64,000 nt of DNA from NCBI GenBank assembly GCA_002332905.1, contig DDAM01000042.1:21756-85755 (forward strand). Direction: 5' to 3'. This document shows, piece by piece, positions 19,851 to 28,291 of this stretch (position 1 is the first letter of the stretch; every line of letters begins with the position of its first letter). The translations under genes and the position numbers were made by a program. The notes below the pieces were generated by a model. It saw only the letters and a program-made list of their open reading frames with translations. It searched no databases and was not told the DNA's origin. This stretch comes from Firmicutes bacterium UBA2058. GTDB taxonomy: Bacteria > Bacillota > Clostridia > Tissierellales > Sedimentibacteraceae.

Positions 19851-20180
19851 ATATGTGATGGTAGAAAATTCGTAGTTACTTTGGTTATAAATCTACAAAT
19901 GCATATGAAAAAGAATACAATAAGTTGCTATCAAAAAAAATATTAGCTGCTTGTTAATATAAATTTTAAAAATATTGAAAAATATTTTAATTTGCAGTAA
20001 GATATAATTAAAACGTTTGCAAAACTGGATAAAAATTTTTTTGATTTGAATTTGTACTTTTCTTAGCATAGTACCAATGATTAGCGTTTATAGTAAAAAA
20101 TAAAAATTTTATTGACTCTACCTTTGGGTAAGCGTTTATACTGTATTATAATAAATAATATTATGAAAGAGGTAAAATGT
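19851..20180. other. Intergenic region, boundary between cluster block and MerR unit
   Basis: 330 bp without a gene. The first ~250 bp are AT-rich, with no hairpin/T-run terminator I can see and no convincing open frame. The last 70 bp hold the MerR-type promoter (separate entry) and leader. The lack of a terminator means transcription from upstream could run into the MerR gene. Confidence 0.5.
20112..20142 (+). promoter_or_regulatory. MerR-type promoter with 19 bp spacer
   Basis: TTGACT (20112-20117) and TATACT (20137-20142) are separated by 19 bp, the overlong spacer typical of promoters activated by MerR-family regulators through DNA untwisting. The spacer holds an imperfect dyad, CTACC-TTT-GGGTAAG, positioned where a MerR dimer binds. 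The regulated gene is the MerR homologue immediately downstream, which implies autoregulation. Confidence 0.75.
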
Positions 20181-21125
20181 ATGGGAAGCATGATGAAAAT
20201 TCGTGATGTATCTAGCAAATATGACATTACAGCTCGTACGTTACGCTACTACGAAGACATGGGACTAATAAGTAGTGTAAGAAACGATGATTATGCTTAT
20301 AGGTCGTATGATGAAACTGATATAAAAAGACTTGAGCAAATTCTCACATTACGAAAACTAAATATTAGCATTAAAGATATTAAACGCATTTTTAATACAT
20401 CTGGTTCTGAAGTTGTTCTGGAGGTACTAGGTAAAAAAGTACAGAATATTGATGATGAGGTTGCGCTTTTACATGAGTTAAAAGGAATTGTGCTAGATTT
20501 CATTCATGAAATAGAGCGAATAGATTTGAGCAATGAATCTAGTGTTAAGATGCTTTATGATAAAGCTAAGGATATTGAGACACATTTGACAACTGTAGAT
20601 TATATTGGTAAACCCGCTAACATCAACCGTTTATTTGAGGTAACAAATAAACTTGATAAGAAGCAGGATGTTAGAATTATTGAATTACCTGCATGTAGAA
20701 TGGTGACTTCTGGTGTTAAACAAGGAGATAACCATGAGAGATTCAATATGATGTGGGAGCGTCTTGAAAAAAAGAGGAAAGATCACTTTTCCCCAAGAGA
20801 TTTTATGTGGTATGATGAAGAAAAAGGTGACACTGTGTGGTGGTATGCTGTTGAAGATTGGGTAACAAATCAAGATACGGAAGAATTCGAAATAATTAAT
20901 TTCGAAGGTGGACTATACGCAACTGTTATTGCACATGATTTTGAATTAAATGAAGCTACAAAAGCTTATAATGGTATAAAAGAGTGGATCGAAGCAAATA
21001 GCAATATAGAACTAGATGAGCATCCAGGACATTGTGTTATGTTTCACGTTACTTCTCCTGATACATTAAAGCTTGGGTTAGGATATAGGCAAGTTGAATA
21101 TTTTGTCCCTATTAAATTAAAATAA
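20181..21125 (+). CDS. MerR-family regulator with GyrI-like effector domain
   Basis: Start ATG at 20181 is chosen because AGAGG lies 8 bp upstream; an upstream TTG frame opening lies inside the promoter. The 314-residue protein has the winged-helix MerR motif (ITARTLRYYEDMGLISS), a dimerisation helix, and from about residue 155 a GyrI/BmrR-like ligand domain ending in GLGYRQVEYFVPI. Such proteins sense small amphipathic compounds and activate 19 bp spacer promoters. It could sense the cluster product, but with the Fpg-like gene it looks like an independent unit. Confidence 0.9.
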   Translation: MGSMMKIRDVSSKYDITARTLRYYEDMGLISSVRNDDYAYRSYDETDIKRLEQILTLRKLNISIKDIKRIFNTSGSEVVLEVLGKKVQNIDDEVALLHELKGIVLDFIHEIERIDLSNESSVKMLYDKAKDIETHLTTVDYIGKPANINRLFEVTNKLDKKQDVRIIELPACRMVTSGVKQGDNHERFNMMWERLEKKRKDHFSPRDFMWYDEEKGDTVWWYAVEDWVTNQDTEEFEIINFEGGLYATVIAHDFELNEATKAYNGIKEWIEANSNIELDEHPGHCVMFHVTSPDTLKLGLGYRQVEYFVPIKLK

Positions 21126-21205
21126 GGTAGTGAAAGTCAATAGAAATATTATTTAAATAGAATTAATCGAATTTGTAATCTAATTGTTAGAGGAGGAAAT
21201 TACTC

Positions 21206-22039
21206 ATGATTGAACTTCCAGAGGCAAAAAGTTTGTCAGAGCAGTTACTAAAAAAATTCTATGGTAAAACTATTACTTACGTTGTTGCTAATCATTCACC
21301 ACATAAACTAGCATGGTTCTGGGGTGATCCAAATGGGTATGGTGAGTTACTTTGTGGTAAAAAAATAACGGGGAGTAATGCAGTTGCCGGACATGTTGAG
21401 ATGCATGCTGAGGATTGTTGTATATCGTTTGAAGGTGGTGTGACTCTTAGATACCTTGAAGCAGGAGAATCTGAACCATCAAGACATCAGTTATATATTC
21501 GTTTTGATGACGGTACAGCTCTTGTTGGAGCAATACAGATGTATGGTGGTTTATATGCATATGTCGAAGGTCAAAACGATAATTATTACTACATAATGGC
21601 AAAGGAAAAACCATCACCATTAACTGATGAGTTTGATGAAATGTATTATAATGATATGTTTGCAAATTCAAAAAAGACGTTGTCTGCTAAAGCGTTTTTA
21701 ACTACAGAACAGCGTATTCCAGGGTTGGGTAATGGAGTATTACAAGACATATTATTCAATGCTCATATCCATCCAAGATTAAAACTTGAGGCATTTGATA
21801 ATCAACAGAAAAAAGACTTATTTTATTCAATTAAACACGTATTAAATGAAATGTTAGTAGGCGGCGGAAGAGATGTTGAAAAGGATATTTTTGGAAATCA
21901 GGGTAAATATAAAACTAAAATGTCAACCTTAACAAAAGGAAAACAGTGTCCAGTATGTGGCGATACGATTATGTGCGAAGCATTTTTAGGCGGAAAAATT
22001 TATTATTGTCCAACCTGTCAACCGTATGTTAAGGGGTAA
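21206..22039 (+). CDS. Fpg/Nei-family DNA glycosylase homologue with altered N-terminus
   Basis: 277 residues. The N-terminus reads MIELPEAKSL; in Fpg/Nei enzymes (MPELPE or MPEGPE) Pro2 is the Schiff-base nucleophile, and here it is Ile, so classical lyase chemistry is doubtful. Conserved parts remain: the helix-two-turn-helix region (PGLGNGVLQDILFNAHIHPR) and the C-terminal zinc finger (CPVC...YYCPTC). It probably binds DNA and may be a monofunctional or degenerate glycosylase. It forms a pair with the MerR gene and is closed by a strong terminator. No link to biosynthesis is evident. Confidence 0.85.
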   Translation: MIELPEAKSLSEQLLKKFYGKTITYVVANHSPHKLAWFWGDPNGYGELLCGKKITGSNAVAGHVEMHAEDCCISFEGGVTLRYLEAGESEPSRHQLYIRFDDGTALVGAIQMYGGLYAYVEGQNDNYYYIMAKEKPSPLTDEFDEMYYNDMFANSKKTLSAKAFLTTEQRIPGLGNGVLQDILFNAHIHPRLKLEAFDNQQKKDLFYSIKHVLNEMLVGGGRDVEKDIFGNQGKYKTKMSTLTKGKQCPVCGDTIMCEAFLGGKIYYCPTCQPYVKG

Positions 22040-22097
22040 AAAGTTACATTAAAATTAAAATATGTGTTGTAGAATATAATTATTACAAACTTATAAA

Positions 22098-22138
22098 AAT
22101 AACCACTCATGGAAAGAATCTGAGAGTGGTTATTTTTT
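22098..22138 (+). terminator. Intrinsic terminator after Fpg-like gene
   Basis: A perfect 11 bp stem (AATAACCACTC pairing with GAGTGGTTATT) with a 15 nt loop is followed by a run of six Ts. It ends the MerR/Fpg unit. The next ACP begins only 60 bp later; a TATAAT-like box lies in the gap without a convincing -35. Confidence 0.85.
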
Positions 22139-22197
22139 ACTTATATTCTGAAATTATAATATTACTATTAATTCAATTAAAAAAAGAGGTTAAATAT

Positions 22198-22443
22198 ATG
22201 GAACAACAAATAATTCTAAATAAAGTATGTGATATTATACTTCCGTATCTTAATGAACCAAATGAAATTAAAATGGAAATGCACTTTTTAAAAGATCTAA
22301 TGATTAATTCAGTTGACTATACATGTATTATTGCTGATATAGAAGATGCATTCAATATTGTTATAGATGAAACAAATATATATTGCATTAAGGATTTGGT
22401 GCAATTCATTATGCAATATAATAAGAATGTTGATTCAGAATAA
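22198..22443 (+). CDS. Acyl carrier protein
   Basis: 81 residues from ATG 22198 (AAAGAGG 9 bp upstream); the longer frame opening upstream overlaps the terminator and encodes an implausible hydrophobic lead. The prosthetic-group Ser is in LMINSVDYTCII, with Asn in place of the usual Asp, as in the ACP at 8402-8653. It precedes a BtrH-like gene by 61 bp, repeating the ACP/transferase pairing seen elsewhere in the window. Confidence 0.85.
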   Translation: MEQQIILNKVCDIILPYLNEPNEIKMEMHFLKDLMINSVDYTCIIADIEDAFNIVIDETNIYCIKDLVQFIMQYNKNVDSE

Positions 22444-22504
22444 AGCAGCTATGTCTAGAATTAATTATATAATAATAATCAAGAAAAGGAAAAAGGATTA
22501 ATAA

Positions 22505-23425
22505 ATGAATAAGTTAAATTGTTTTGATGCTATGATTTTATCAGCAGGAAATATTTTATTACCTCATTGCAATCTGGATTACTACTTTCTTGATGCTTTC
22601 AGTATTAAGTATTATAAAGTAGGATTAAAAAAATCAGATTATGATGAAAGTGTCAAATCCTTTGTTGAAAATAACATATTAAAGGACTATTATGGATTAC
22701 TCGTCACTAGAGAAGTAATCCATAATAAAAATGCTGTTGCCCAAAAGATAGAAGATGTAGTGTATCACAATTTAAAGCCGATCGGTATACAGATGGATTC
22801 ATATTATCTTCCGTGGAATAGCTTACAATTTCAAAAACATAGAACTCATTGTTTTTTAATTACAGAGATTGAGAATGATGGCTATGTATGTGTTGATGCA
22901 TTTTTATCTGATAATAAAGTACGAATTGATAAAAAAACATTAATTGATAATACTGAAAGCTTTTTTTATTTTAATTATGACGAAAAAATAAAAAAGGATA
23001 ATGATTTGCAGTGTATAACGTCATTTATAAAAGGATATATATGTGTTGAACGTAAGGAGCATATAGAAAAGATAGAAAATTTTGCTGATGATATATTAAA
23101 TTCTAGGTGTGAAAAAATAGATACTACTAATTCTAAAAGTATAGATCAATCGAATTTAATTTTTAGCATTGCTAATATTGAGTGGAGAAGAAATAATTTT
23201 TCTTCTGCTTTAAAATTAGCAAAAAAAAATTTTAATACTTCATTATTTGACGAGATAATCACTAAGCTAGATGAAATATATGTTATGTGGGGAACTGTGA
23301 AATCTATATTAATTAAAAATGCTGTTGTCAATAACGGTTACAATAATAAAGCAAGTCAACTTGTACAAAAGATTGCTAATAAAGAGGATGAAGTCATGTT
23401 ACTATTATTGAACCTAAATTCTTAA
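22505..23425 (+). CDS. BtrH-like acyltransferase, copy 4
   Basis: 306 residues. Putative triad Cys6 (LNCFDAMIL), His115 (HRTHCFLITEIE) and Asp131 (CVDAFL), with the same spacing as the copies at 14971 and 61641. The remaining ~150 residues are helical with no recognisable motif. It most likely takes its acyl group from the ACP just upstream. Acceptor unknown. Confidence 0.7.
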   Translation: MNKLNCFDAMILSAGNILLPHCNLDYYFLDAFSIKYYKVGLKKSDYDESVKSFVENNILKDYYGLLVTREVIHNKNAVAQKIEDVVYHNLKPIGIQMDSYYLPWNSLQFQKHRTHCFLITEIENDGYVCVDAFLSDNKVRIDKKTLIDNTESFFYFNYDEKIKKDNDLQCITSFIKGYICVERKEHIEKIENFADDILNSRCEKIDTTNSKSIDQSNLIFSIANIEWRRNNFSSALKLAKKNFNTSLFDEIITKLDEIYVMWGTVKSILIKNAVVNNGYNNKASQLVQKIANKEDEVMLLLLNLNS

Positions 23426-23533
23426 ATTGTCAAAATAAATAAAATAATATACTTTTATTACCTAATGGTGATTAATTTGGAACAATTGTGGGTTTTGTTT
23501 TGTCGAAATAATAATTAAAATAAACTTATTAGG

Positions 23534-23564
23534 AGCTATTATATATACTATATATAAAATAGCT
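23534..23564 (+). other. AT-rich hairpin in loaP upstream region
   Basis: AGCTATT and AATAGCT flank an alternating ATATATA/TATATA core, giving about 13 bp of stem. There is no T-run after it. It lies in the 284 bp gap before loaP and may be an RNA structure or an operator. No convincing -35/-10 pair can be fixed in this AT-rich stretch. Confidence 0.3.
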
Positions 23565-23654
23565 GAATATAGAATGAGTAAAAAAGATAATTATATGATT
23601 TAATCTACGTTTCGGCGAGTTAAAAAACAATAATTAGACATAACTTTTATATGT

Positions 23655-23698
23655 TGACTAAAGATTATTAGTCAGATGGCGAAGCTATGACTTTTTTT
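23655..23698 (+). promoter_or_regulatory. Overlapping hairpins forming a terminator/anti-terminator in the loaP leader
   Basis: Hairpin A (23655-23674): TGACTAA pairs with TTAGTCA across a 6 nt loop. Hairpin B (23670-23692): AGTC and ATGGC pair with GCTAT and GACT around a GAA loop with a 2 nt bulge, and is followed by a run of seven Ts, so B is an intrinsic terminator directly before the GGGGGGA ribosome site of loaP. The two share 23670-23674 and cannot form together. This is the geometry of an attenuator, possibly autoregulated by LoaP. Confidence 0.6.
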
Positions 23699-23709
23699 GG
23701 GGGGATAAT

Positions 23710-24249
23710 ATGAATTGGCATGCTGTTTATGTTCAAACAAGTAAAGAAGATATAGTGCACAAACAGATAATAAAATTGTTAGAATACTATAATTATACAG
23801 AAAAATGTGAGTTAATAGTACCCAAACGCAAGTTGAAAGAACAGCACAAAGGTAAAACTATTGATGTTTATAAAATTATGTTCCCTGGCTATATCCTTGT
23901 AAAAACCAATGACCCTTGGGATGTTTATCAAAAAGTACGTCAATTAGAAAATTTGTATAGATTTCTTAGTAGTGATTATCAAATTCAAGAAATTCATCAG
24001 AGTGAAATAGCCAATATAATCAATATGGTTGATGAAAAAGGTGTAATTGGTATATCTGATATTTTTATTGAAAATGATATTATTAAGGTTACCGATGGAC
24101 CTTTATGTAACTATACAGGTTTAATTAAAAAACTAGATAAACATAAACAAAGAGTAAAAGTTTTATTTAAATTTCAGGGACAAGATCGCCTGATTGATTT
24201 ATCAGTAAATATATTAAGGAAACCTAATGAAGAGGAAATTAAACAATAA
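23710..24249 (+). CDS. loaP: LoaP, NusG-family processive antiterminator
   Basis: 179 residues with an N-terminal NGN domain (WHAVYVQTSKEDIVHKQI; FPGYILVKT) and a C-terminal KOW domain (IIKVTDGPLCNYTGLIKKLDKHKQRVKV). Length and sequence fit the specialised NusG paralogue LoaP, which binds RNA polymerase and a leader RNA hairpin to suppress termination over long biosynthetic operons in Firmicutes. Here it is the obvious means to transcribe past the intrinsic terminators in the window. The ribosome site is GGGGGGA. The leader contains a terminator-like hairpin pair (separate entry). Confidence 0.88.
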   Translation: MNWHAVYVQTSKEDIVHKQIIKLLEYYNYTEKCELIVPKRKLKEQHKGKTIDVYKIMFPGYILVKTNDPWDVYQKVRQLENLYRFLSSDYQIQEIHQSEIANIINMVDEKGVIGISDIFIENDIIKVTDGPLCNYTGLIKKLDKHKQRVKVLFKFQGQDRLIDLSVNILRKPNEEEIKQ

Positions 24250-24319
24250 TTACTAATTTTTACTGATTGGAATTTTATTAGAGTAGTAAATTGCTATAAA
24301 TACTAAAGATCATAAATCG

Positions 24320-24329
24320 TAAACGTTTA
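24320..24329. promoter_or_regulatory. Palindrome TAAACGTTTA before DAHP synthase
   Basis: A perfect 10 bp palindrome lies 25 bp before the start codon, between loaP and the DAHP synthase gene. It could be a small operator. No matching full copy was noticed before other genes; an AAACGTTT core also occurs near 20012. Weak evidence. Confidence 0.2.
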
Positions 24330-24354
24330 GATATAAATCAAAGGAGATATTCTA

Positions 24355-25131
24355 ATGGAAAAGAAAGATATGCTAGTTTATAATAATAACTTTAAAACTT
24401 TAAATAAACTATTCGATCTTAACTCAAACATACATATAATCGCAGGTCCATGTGCGGTTGAGAGCATAGAACAAATGGAACAAACAGCTCAGTTCATAGT
24501 AAAAAACGGATTGAAGTTTATTCGTGGAGGTGCATATAAACCTCGTACATGTCCTTATGACTTTCAAGGATTAGGAGAGGAAGGTTTAAAGATATTAGGG
24601 CATATTAAAAAAAAGTATGATCTTATAACTGTTTCTGAAATTATGGATCCACGCGATATCGAAAAAGCAATTGATTATATAGATGTTATTCAAATAGGAT
24701 CACGCAATATGTATAACTATTCTTTGTTAAAAGAAGTTGGAAAAACAAATCATCCCGTTTTATTAAAACGTGGAATGACGGCAACAGTTAATGAATTTTT
24801 AAATGCTGCTGAGTATGTTGTTTCAAATGGAAATACAAACGTTATTTTATGTGAGAGAGGTATAAGAACATTTGAGGACAGTACAAGAAATACATTGGAC
24901 ATTTCTTGCATTGCTATTATAAAACATGAAACATCTCTACCTATAATTGCTGACTTAAGTCATTCGTTAGGTAGGACTGACATTGTTTTATCAATAGCAA
25001 AAGCAGTCAAGGCTATGAATATTGATGGAATTATGCTGGAACTGCATCCAGAGCCTAAAAAGGCTTTGTCTGATCAACAACAACAATTAAGCTTTCGTGA
25101 ATTTGAATCTTTACTTGAAGAAATCAAATAA
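24355..25131 (+). CDS. aroF: 3-deoxy-7-phosphoheptulonate (DAHP) synthase, AroF type without regulatory domain
   Basis: 258 residues of the type I-beta DAHP synthase, which condenses PEP with erythrose-4-phosphate as the first step of the shikimate pathway. Motifs: AGPCAVES, GGAYKPRTCPYDFQGLG, QIGSRNMYNY, LLKRGMTAT, ILCERGIRTFE, ADLSHSLGR, MLELHPEPKKALSDQQQQL. There is no N-terminal ferredoxin-like or ACT domain, so it should escape feedback by aromatic amino acids. A dedicated copy inside a biosynthetic cluster implies extra demand for a shikimate-derived compound: an aromatic building block, or chorismate/prephenate as hydroxyl donor for the adjacent U32 protein. Confidence 0.95.
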   Translation: MEKKDMLVYNNNFKTLNKLFDLNSNIHIIAGPCAVESIEQMEQTAQFIVKNGLKFIRGGAYKPRTCPYDFQGLGEEGLKILGHIKKKYDLITVSEIMDPRDIEKAIDYIDVIQIGSRNMYNYSLLKEVGKTNHPVLLKRGMTATVNEFLNAAEYVVSNGNTNVILCERGIRTFEDSTRNTLDISCIAIIKHETSLPIIADLSHSLGRTDIVLSIAKAVKAMNIDGIMLELHPEPKKALSDQQQQLSFREFESLLEEIK

Positions 25132-25211
25132 GTAAAAATTAATTTAGATTTATAGCAAAAAAAAAATTAAATAAATTATTTCATTAACTATCAAAAAATA
25201 AGGGAGAAAAA

Positions 25212-26294
25212 ATGTATTATTTTTGTATTCCAAGTGATTTTAATTGTAAAACACTTGATAAGATTAGTCAGATGAATGCACAATCAAATAAATTTAATGT
25301 ATATGAGGTATATGGTCAGATCACAGAGGGTGAATTTATTGGTTCAGGTAGAATGACATCGATGTTACCCAAAATTAACATTAAAGAACTAGAAGTATAT
25401 ATAAATTATTGTAGAAAAGAAAATATTTATTTTAATTATGTTTTTAATCCCTCTTGTATGGGCAATATTGAATTTAATAAAGAGGAGATATCAAGAATCA
25501 AAGACTTTATTACTTCACTCTATGAAATTGGTGTAGATTCAATGACTGTAGCATTACCATCAATCATGGAGTTGATTAATAGTCTAAACTTAAAAATAAA
25601 AATTAAAGCTTCTGCAATTTGTGAGATAAATTCAGTACATAAAGCTGTTTTCTATAAAAATTTAGCAGACAGAATTGTTATTGATCCTGATATTACAAGA
25701 AAATTTGATATTATAGGAAATATATGTGATACTTTTGATTCTAAAGTTGAAATAATTGTTAATAACGTATGTATGCGTAATTGTCCGTATAAAATGTTTC
25801 ATTACAACCATGAGTCTCATTGCCATAATAATAACACTGAAGATGAAACAAATTATTATTTTCATAGATGTGCAATGCAAAAAGCCGGAGATATAGGTAA
25901 TATGTTAAAACTAAATTGGATTCGTCCTGAAGATTTACATTATTATTATAGAAAGGGTGTAAAATATTTTAAATTACAGGGACGTCAAAATACAAATGGA
26001 GATAATCTTCTAAAAGCTATACAATTTTACTTTAATGAAAACTATGATGGAGATTTATTAGAATTAATTACTTTATTCTCACCATATAACTCATTTCAAC
26101 TAAAACTTGATAATAAAAAACTAGATGGCTATATTGATAGATTTTATAACAATAAAAACTTATGCAATGAAGTTTGTCATGAATGCAATTATTGCTCTGA
26201 GTTCATAGCAAAAAGCATGAATGTTGATGAATCAATTTCAATAAATGATAGAGCTTTAAACTTCTATAGAAAATATGATCAATATCTTAAGTAA
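25212..26294 (+). CDS. U32-family Fe-S protein, copy 2
   Basis: 360 residues, clearly paralogous to the protein at 922-2037 over its full length: the N-terminal 'F.IPSDFNCKTL' start, VYGQITEGEFIGSGR, VCMRNCPYKMFHYN, FHRCAMQ, the shared WIRPEDLHYY segment, LQGRQ, and a C-terminal Cys cluster (CNEVCHECNYC). The pattern of conserved Cys suggests a [4Fe-4S] site as in UbiU/UbiV/RlhA. It follows the DAHP synthase by 80 bp. The two U32 proteins might pair like UbiU-UbiV or act on different intermediates; both ideas are inference. Confidence 0.85.
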   Translation: MYYFCIPSDFNCKTLDKISQMNAQSNKFNVYEVYGQITEGEFIGSGRMTSMLPKINIKELEVYINYCRKENIYFNYVFNPSCMGNIEFNKEEISRIKDFITSLYEIGVDSMTVALPSIMELINSLNLKIKIKASAICEINSVHKAVFYKNLADRIVIDPDITRKFDIIGNICDTFDSKVEIIVNNVCMRNCPYKMFHYNHESHCHNNNTEDETNYYFHRCAMQKAGDIGNMLKLNWIRPEDLHYYYRKGVKYFKLQGRQNTNGDNLLKAIQFYFNENYDGDLLELITLFSPYNSFQLKLDNKKLDGYIDRFYNNKNLCNEVCHECNYCSEFIAKSMNVDESISINDRALNFYRKYDQYLK

Positions 26295-26366
26295 TAAAGT
26301 AGTACAATCATGTGCAATAATTATAATGTTATCTAATGATAATTTATAATTGTTATAATATGCTTA

Positions 26367-26394
26367 TTGAGCTGGGTAGTAAGTTTTGTAGTAT
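26367..26394 (+). promoter_or_regulatory. Possible promoter before A-PCP gene
   Basis: TTGAGC and TAGTAT are 16 bp apart in the 141 bp gap before the adenylation-carrier gene, about 40 bp ahead of its start. The match is imperfect and the region is AT-rich, so this is only a candidate. Confidence 0.25.
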
Positions 26395-26435
26395 AAAGGT
26401 ATTTATAAACAAATTTTATACACAAAGGAGTTAAT

Positions 26436-28208
26436 ATGAATCAAGATAGTATATTCAATATGTTGTTAAAAAACAAAGAATTAAACAAACCAGCTATTGA
26501 TTTTAATAATTATACAATTAATTATAGTGATTTTATAAGTAGAGTTAATGCGTTTGCTGAAATCATAACAAGTAGATTTATGATTCATGAAAATAAGTAT
26601 ACTTCATGTATTATTATGCTTGAAAGGTGTCCTGAGTTAATTATATCTATATTCTCAGCTTTAAAACTGGGTATAACTTATATTCCTATAGACCCAATAT
26701 ATCCGCAGGAAAAGATAGACACAATGATAAAAAAGAGTAATTCTAATATTGTTATTACCCTATCTAGGTATAAAGATTATTTTGATAATAAAAATGTTAT
26801 TTTTTTAGATAGTCTTGAAGATAGTAACAAAAACAAATCAACAGAAATAATTAACTGTAATGATTATTACAAAAATATTGCTTATATAATATTTACTTCT
26901 GGTTCAACAGGTGTACCAAATGGCGTAGCAGTTTATCAAACAGCTGTTATTAACTTAATTGAAGGGTTAAGTGAAGTCATTGATTTTTCAAAAGAAAATA
27001 GAATAGCATGTTTTACATCTTGTTCATTTGATATTTTTGTAGTAGAAACAATACTTGCATTATGCAAAGGTTTAACTATTGTTTTAGCAAATGAAACAGA
27101 ACAGTTTAATCCTAAACTAATGGACAAGTTAATATGTAGTAAAAAAGTAACTATGCTTCAAATGACACCATCAACAATGCAAATGTTAGTTAATTATGAT
27201 GAAGAATTATCATGCTTAAAAAATGTTAAAACCATTATGCTAGGCGGAGAAAAATTATCAATTAAGCTTTTGAGATTGATTAAAGAAAGAACAAATGCAC
27301 GTATATATAATATGTACGGACCAACTGAAACCACAGTATGGTCTGCTGTTAGTGAGTTAACAAATAAAGATAGAATTGATATAGGTAAACCAATCAAAAA
27401 TACTGGTATATATATTGTTGATGATGAGCTTAATGAAGTACAAGCTGGACAAGAAGGAGAATTATGCATTGCTGGTGCTGGTCTCGCAGCAGGTTATTTT
27501 AATAATGAAAAATTAACAAAAGATAGATTTGTATTTCCAAATCATGTATTAGATAAAGTTATATATAGAACTGGAGATAATGCGAAAATACTTGAAGATG
27601 GATGTATTGAGTATGTGGGGCGAAAAAATAATCAAGTAAAGTTAAGGGGATTTAGATTTGAACTGGAAAGGCTAGATGAAGTAGCTACACAGTTTAATGG
27701 AATAAAAAAAGCTATAGCAGTTATTAAGAAGCCTAAAAAAGATAATGCTGATAGTATTCTTTGCATGTATTTTACGCATGATATAAATATTGACATAAAT
27801 ATTCTTGAAAGCTTTATGCTAGAAAATTTACCACGTCATATGGTACCAGATATTTTTATTCCATTAGATGATTTTATTTATACAGCTAATGGAAAGATAG
27901 ATCGTAAAGCATTAGAAAACATGGAATTAACTATTAGTAATGACTCGAATTTAATTAAAGAGCTTCCTGATGATATATGCACTAAGATTATAGATATAAT
28001 ATGTGAGGTCACAGGAACTGATGAAAATGTATTAAATATTAATACTAAAATCGCTCAGACAGGTTTAAATTCAATATTATTTGTTAAGATGACCGTATTA
28101 ATTGAAGAGAAATTTGGAGTTGAATTTCCATTTAATAAACTAAATTCATCATTTTTTAATCAAATAAGTTCACTTGTGGAATACGTTAATTCTTTAATTG
28201 TTAAATAA
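26436..28208 (+). CDS. Free-standing NRPS adenylation-carrier protein (glycine-like pocket)
   Basis: 590 residues: adenylation domain (about 1-500) and carrier domain (about 515-590). Core motifs are textbook: A3 FTSGSTGVPNG, A5 NMYGPTETT, A7 YRTGDNAK, A8 GRKNNQVKLRGFRFELERLDE, A10 ANGKIDRKAL. Reading the specificity positions by eye against GrsA gives D-I-V-Q-M-G-M-V-W-K, close to the known glycine code DILQLGLIWK, so glycine is the best guess. The carrier Ser is in QTGLNSILFV, with Asn in place of Asp. It has no condensation domain and must donate its aminoacyl group in trans. Ribosome site AAAGGAG. Confidence 0.92.
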   Translation: MNQDSIFNMLLKNKELNKPAIDFNNYTINYSDFISRVNAFAEIITSRFMIHENKYTSCIIMLERCPELIISIFSALKLGITYIPIDPIYPQEKIDTMIKKSNSNIVITLSRYKDYFDNKNVIFLDSLEDSNKNKSTEIINCNDYYKNIAYIIFTSGSTGVPNGVAVYQTAVINLIEGLSEVIDFSKENRIACFTSCSFDIFVVETILALCKGLTIVLANETEQFNPKLMDKLICSKKVTMLQMTPSTMQMLVNYDEELSCLKNVKTIMLGGEKLSIKLLRLIKERTNARIYNMYGPTETTVWSAVSELTNKDRIDIGKPIKNTGIYIVDDELNEVQAGQEGELCIAGAGLAAGYFNNEKLTKDRFVFPNHVLDKVIYRTGDNAKILEDGCIEYVGRKNNQVKLRGFRFELERLDEVATQFNGIKKAIAVIKKPKKDNADSILCMYFTHDINIDINILESFMLENLPRHMVPDIFIPLDDFIYTANGKIDRKALENMELTISNDSNLIKELPDDICTKIIDIICEVTGTDENVLNINTKIAQTGLNSILFVKMTVLIEEKFGVEFPFNKLNSSFFNQISSLVEYVNSLIVK

Positions 28209-28291
28209 ATGAAAAATTGTATTAAGACTTAAAAGTTAATCTAATAAGTATATTAGTATACTAGTGAATAAATTAGGGTGGGATAAAAATA

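Noticed and set aside
20112..20180. TTG start for the MerR gene at 20112
   Set aside because: This codon is the -35 element of the promoter; ATG 20181 has a proper ribosome site.
22126..22197. Longer N-terminus of the ACP starting at 22126
   Set aside because: It would begin inside the terminator hairpin and add a hydrophobic lead; ATG 22198 follows AAAGAGG.
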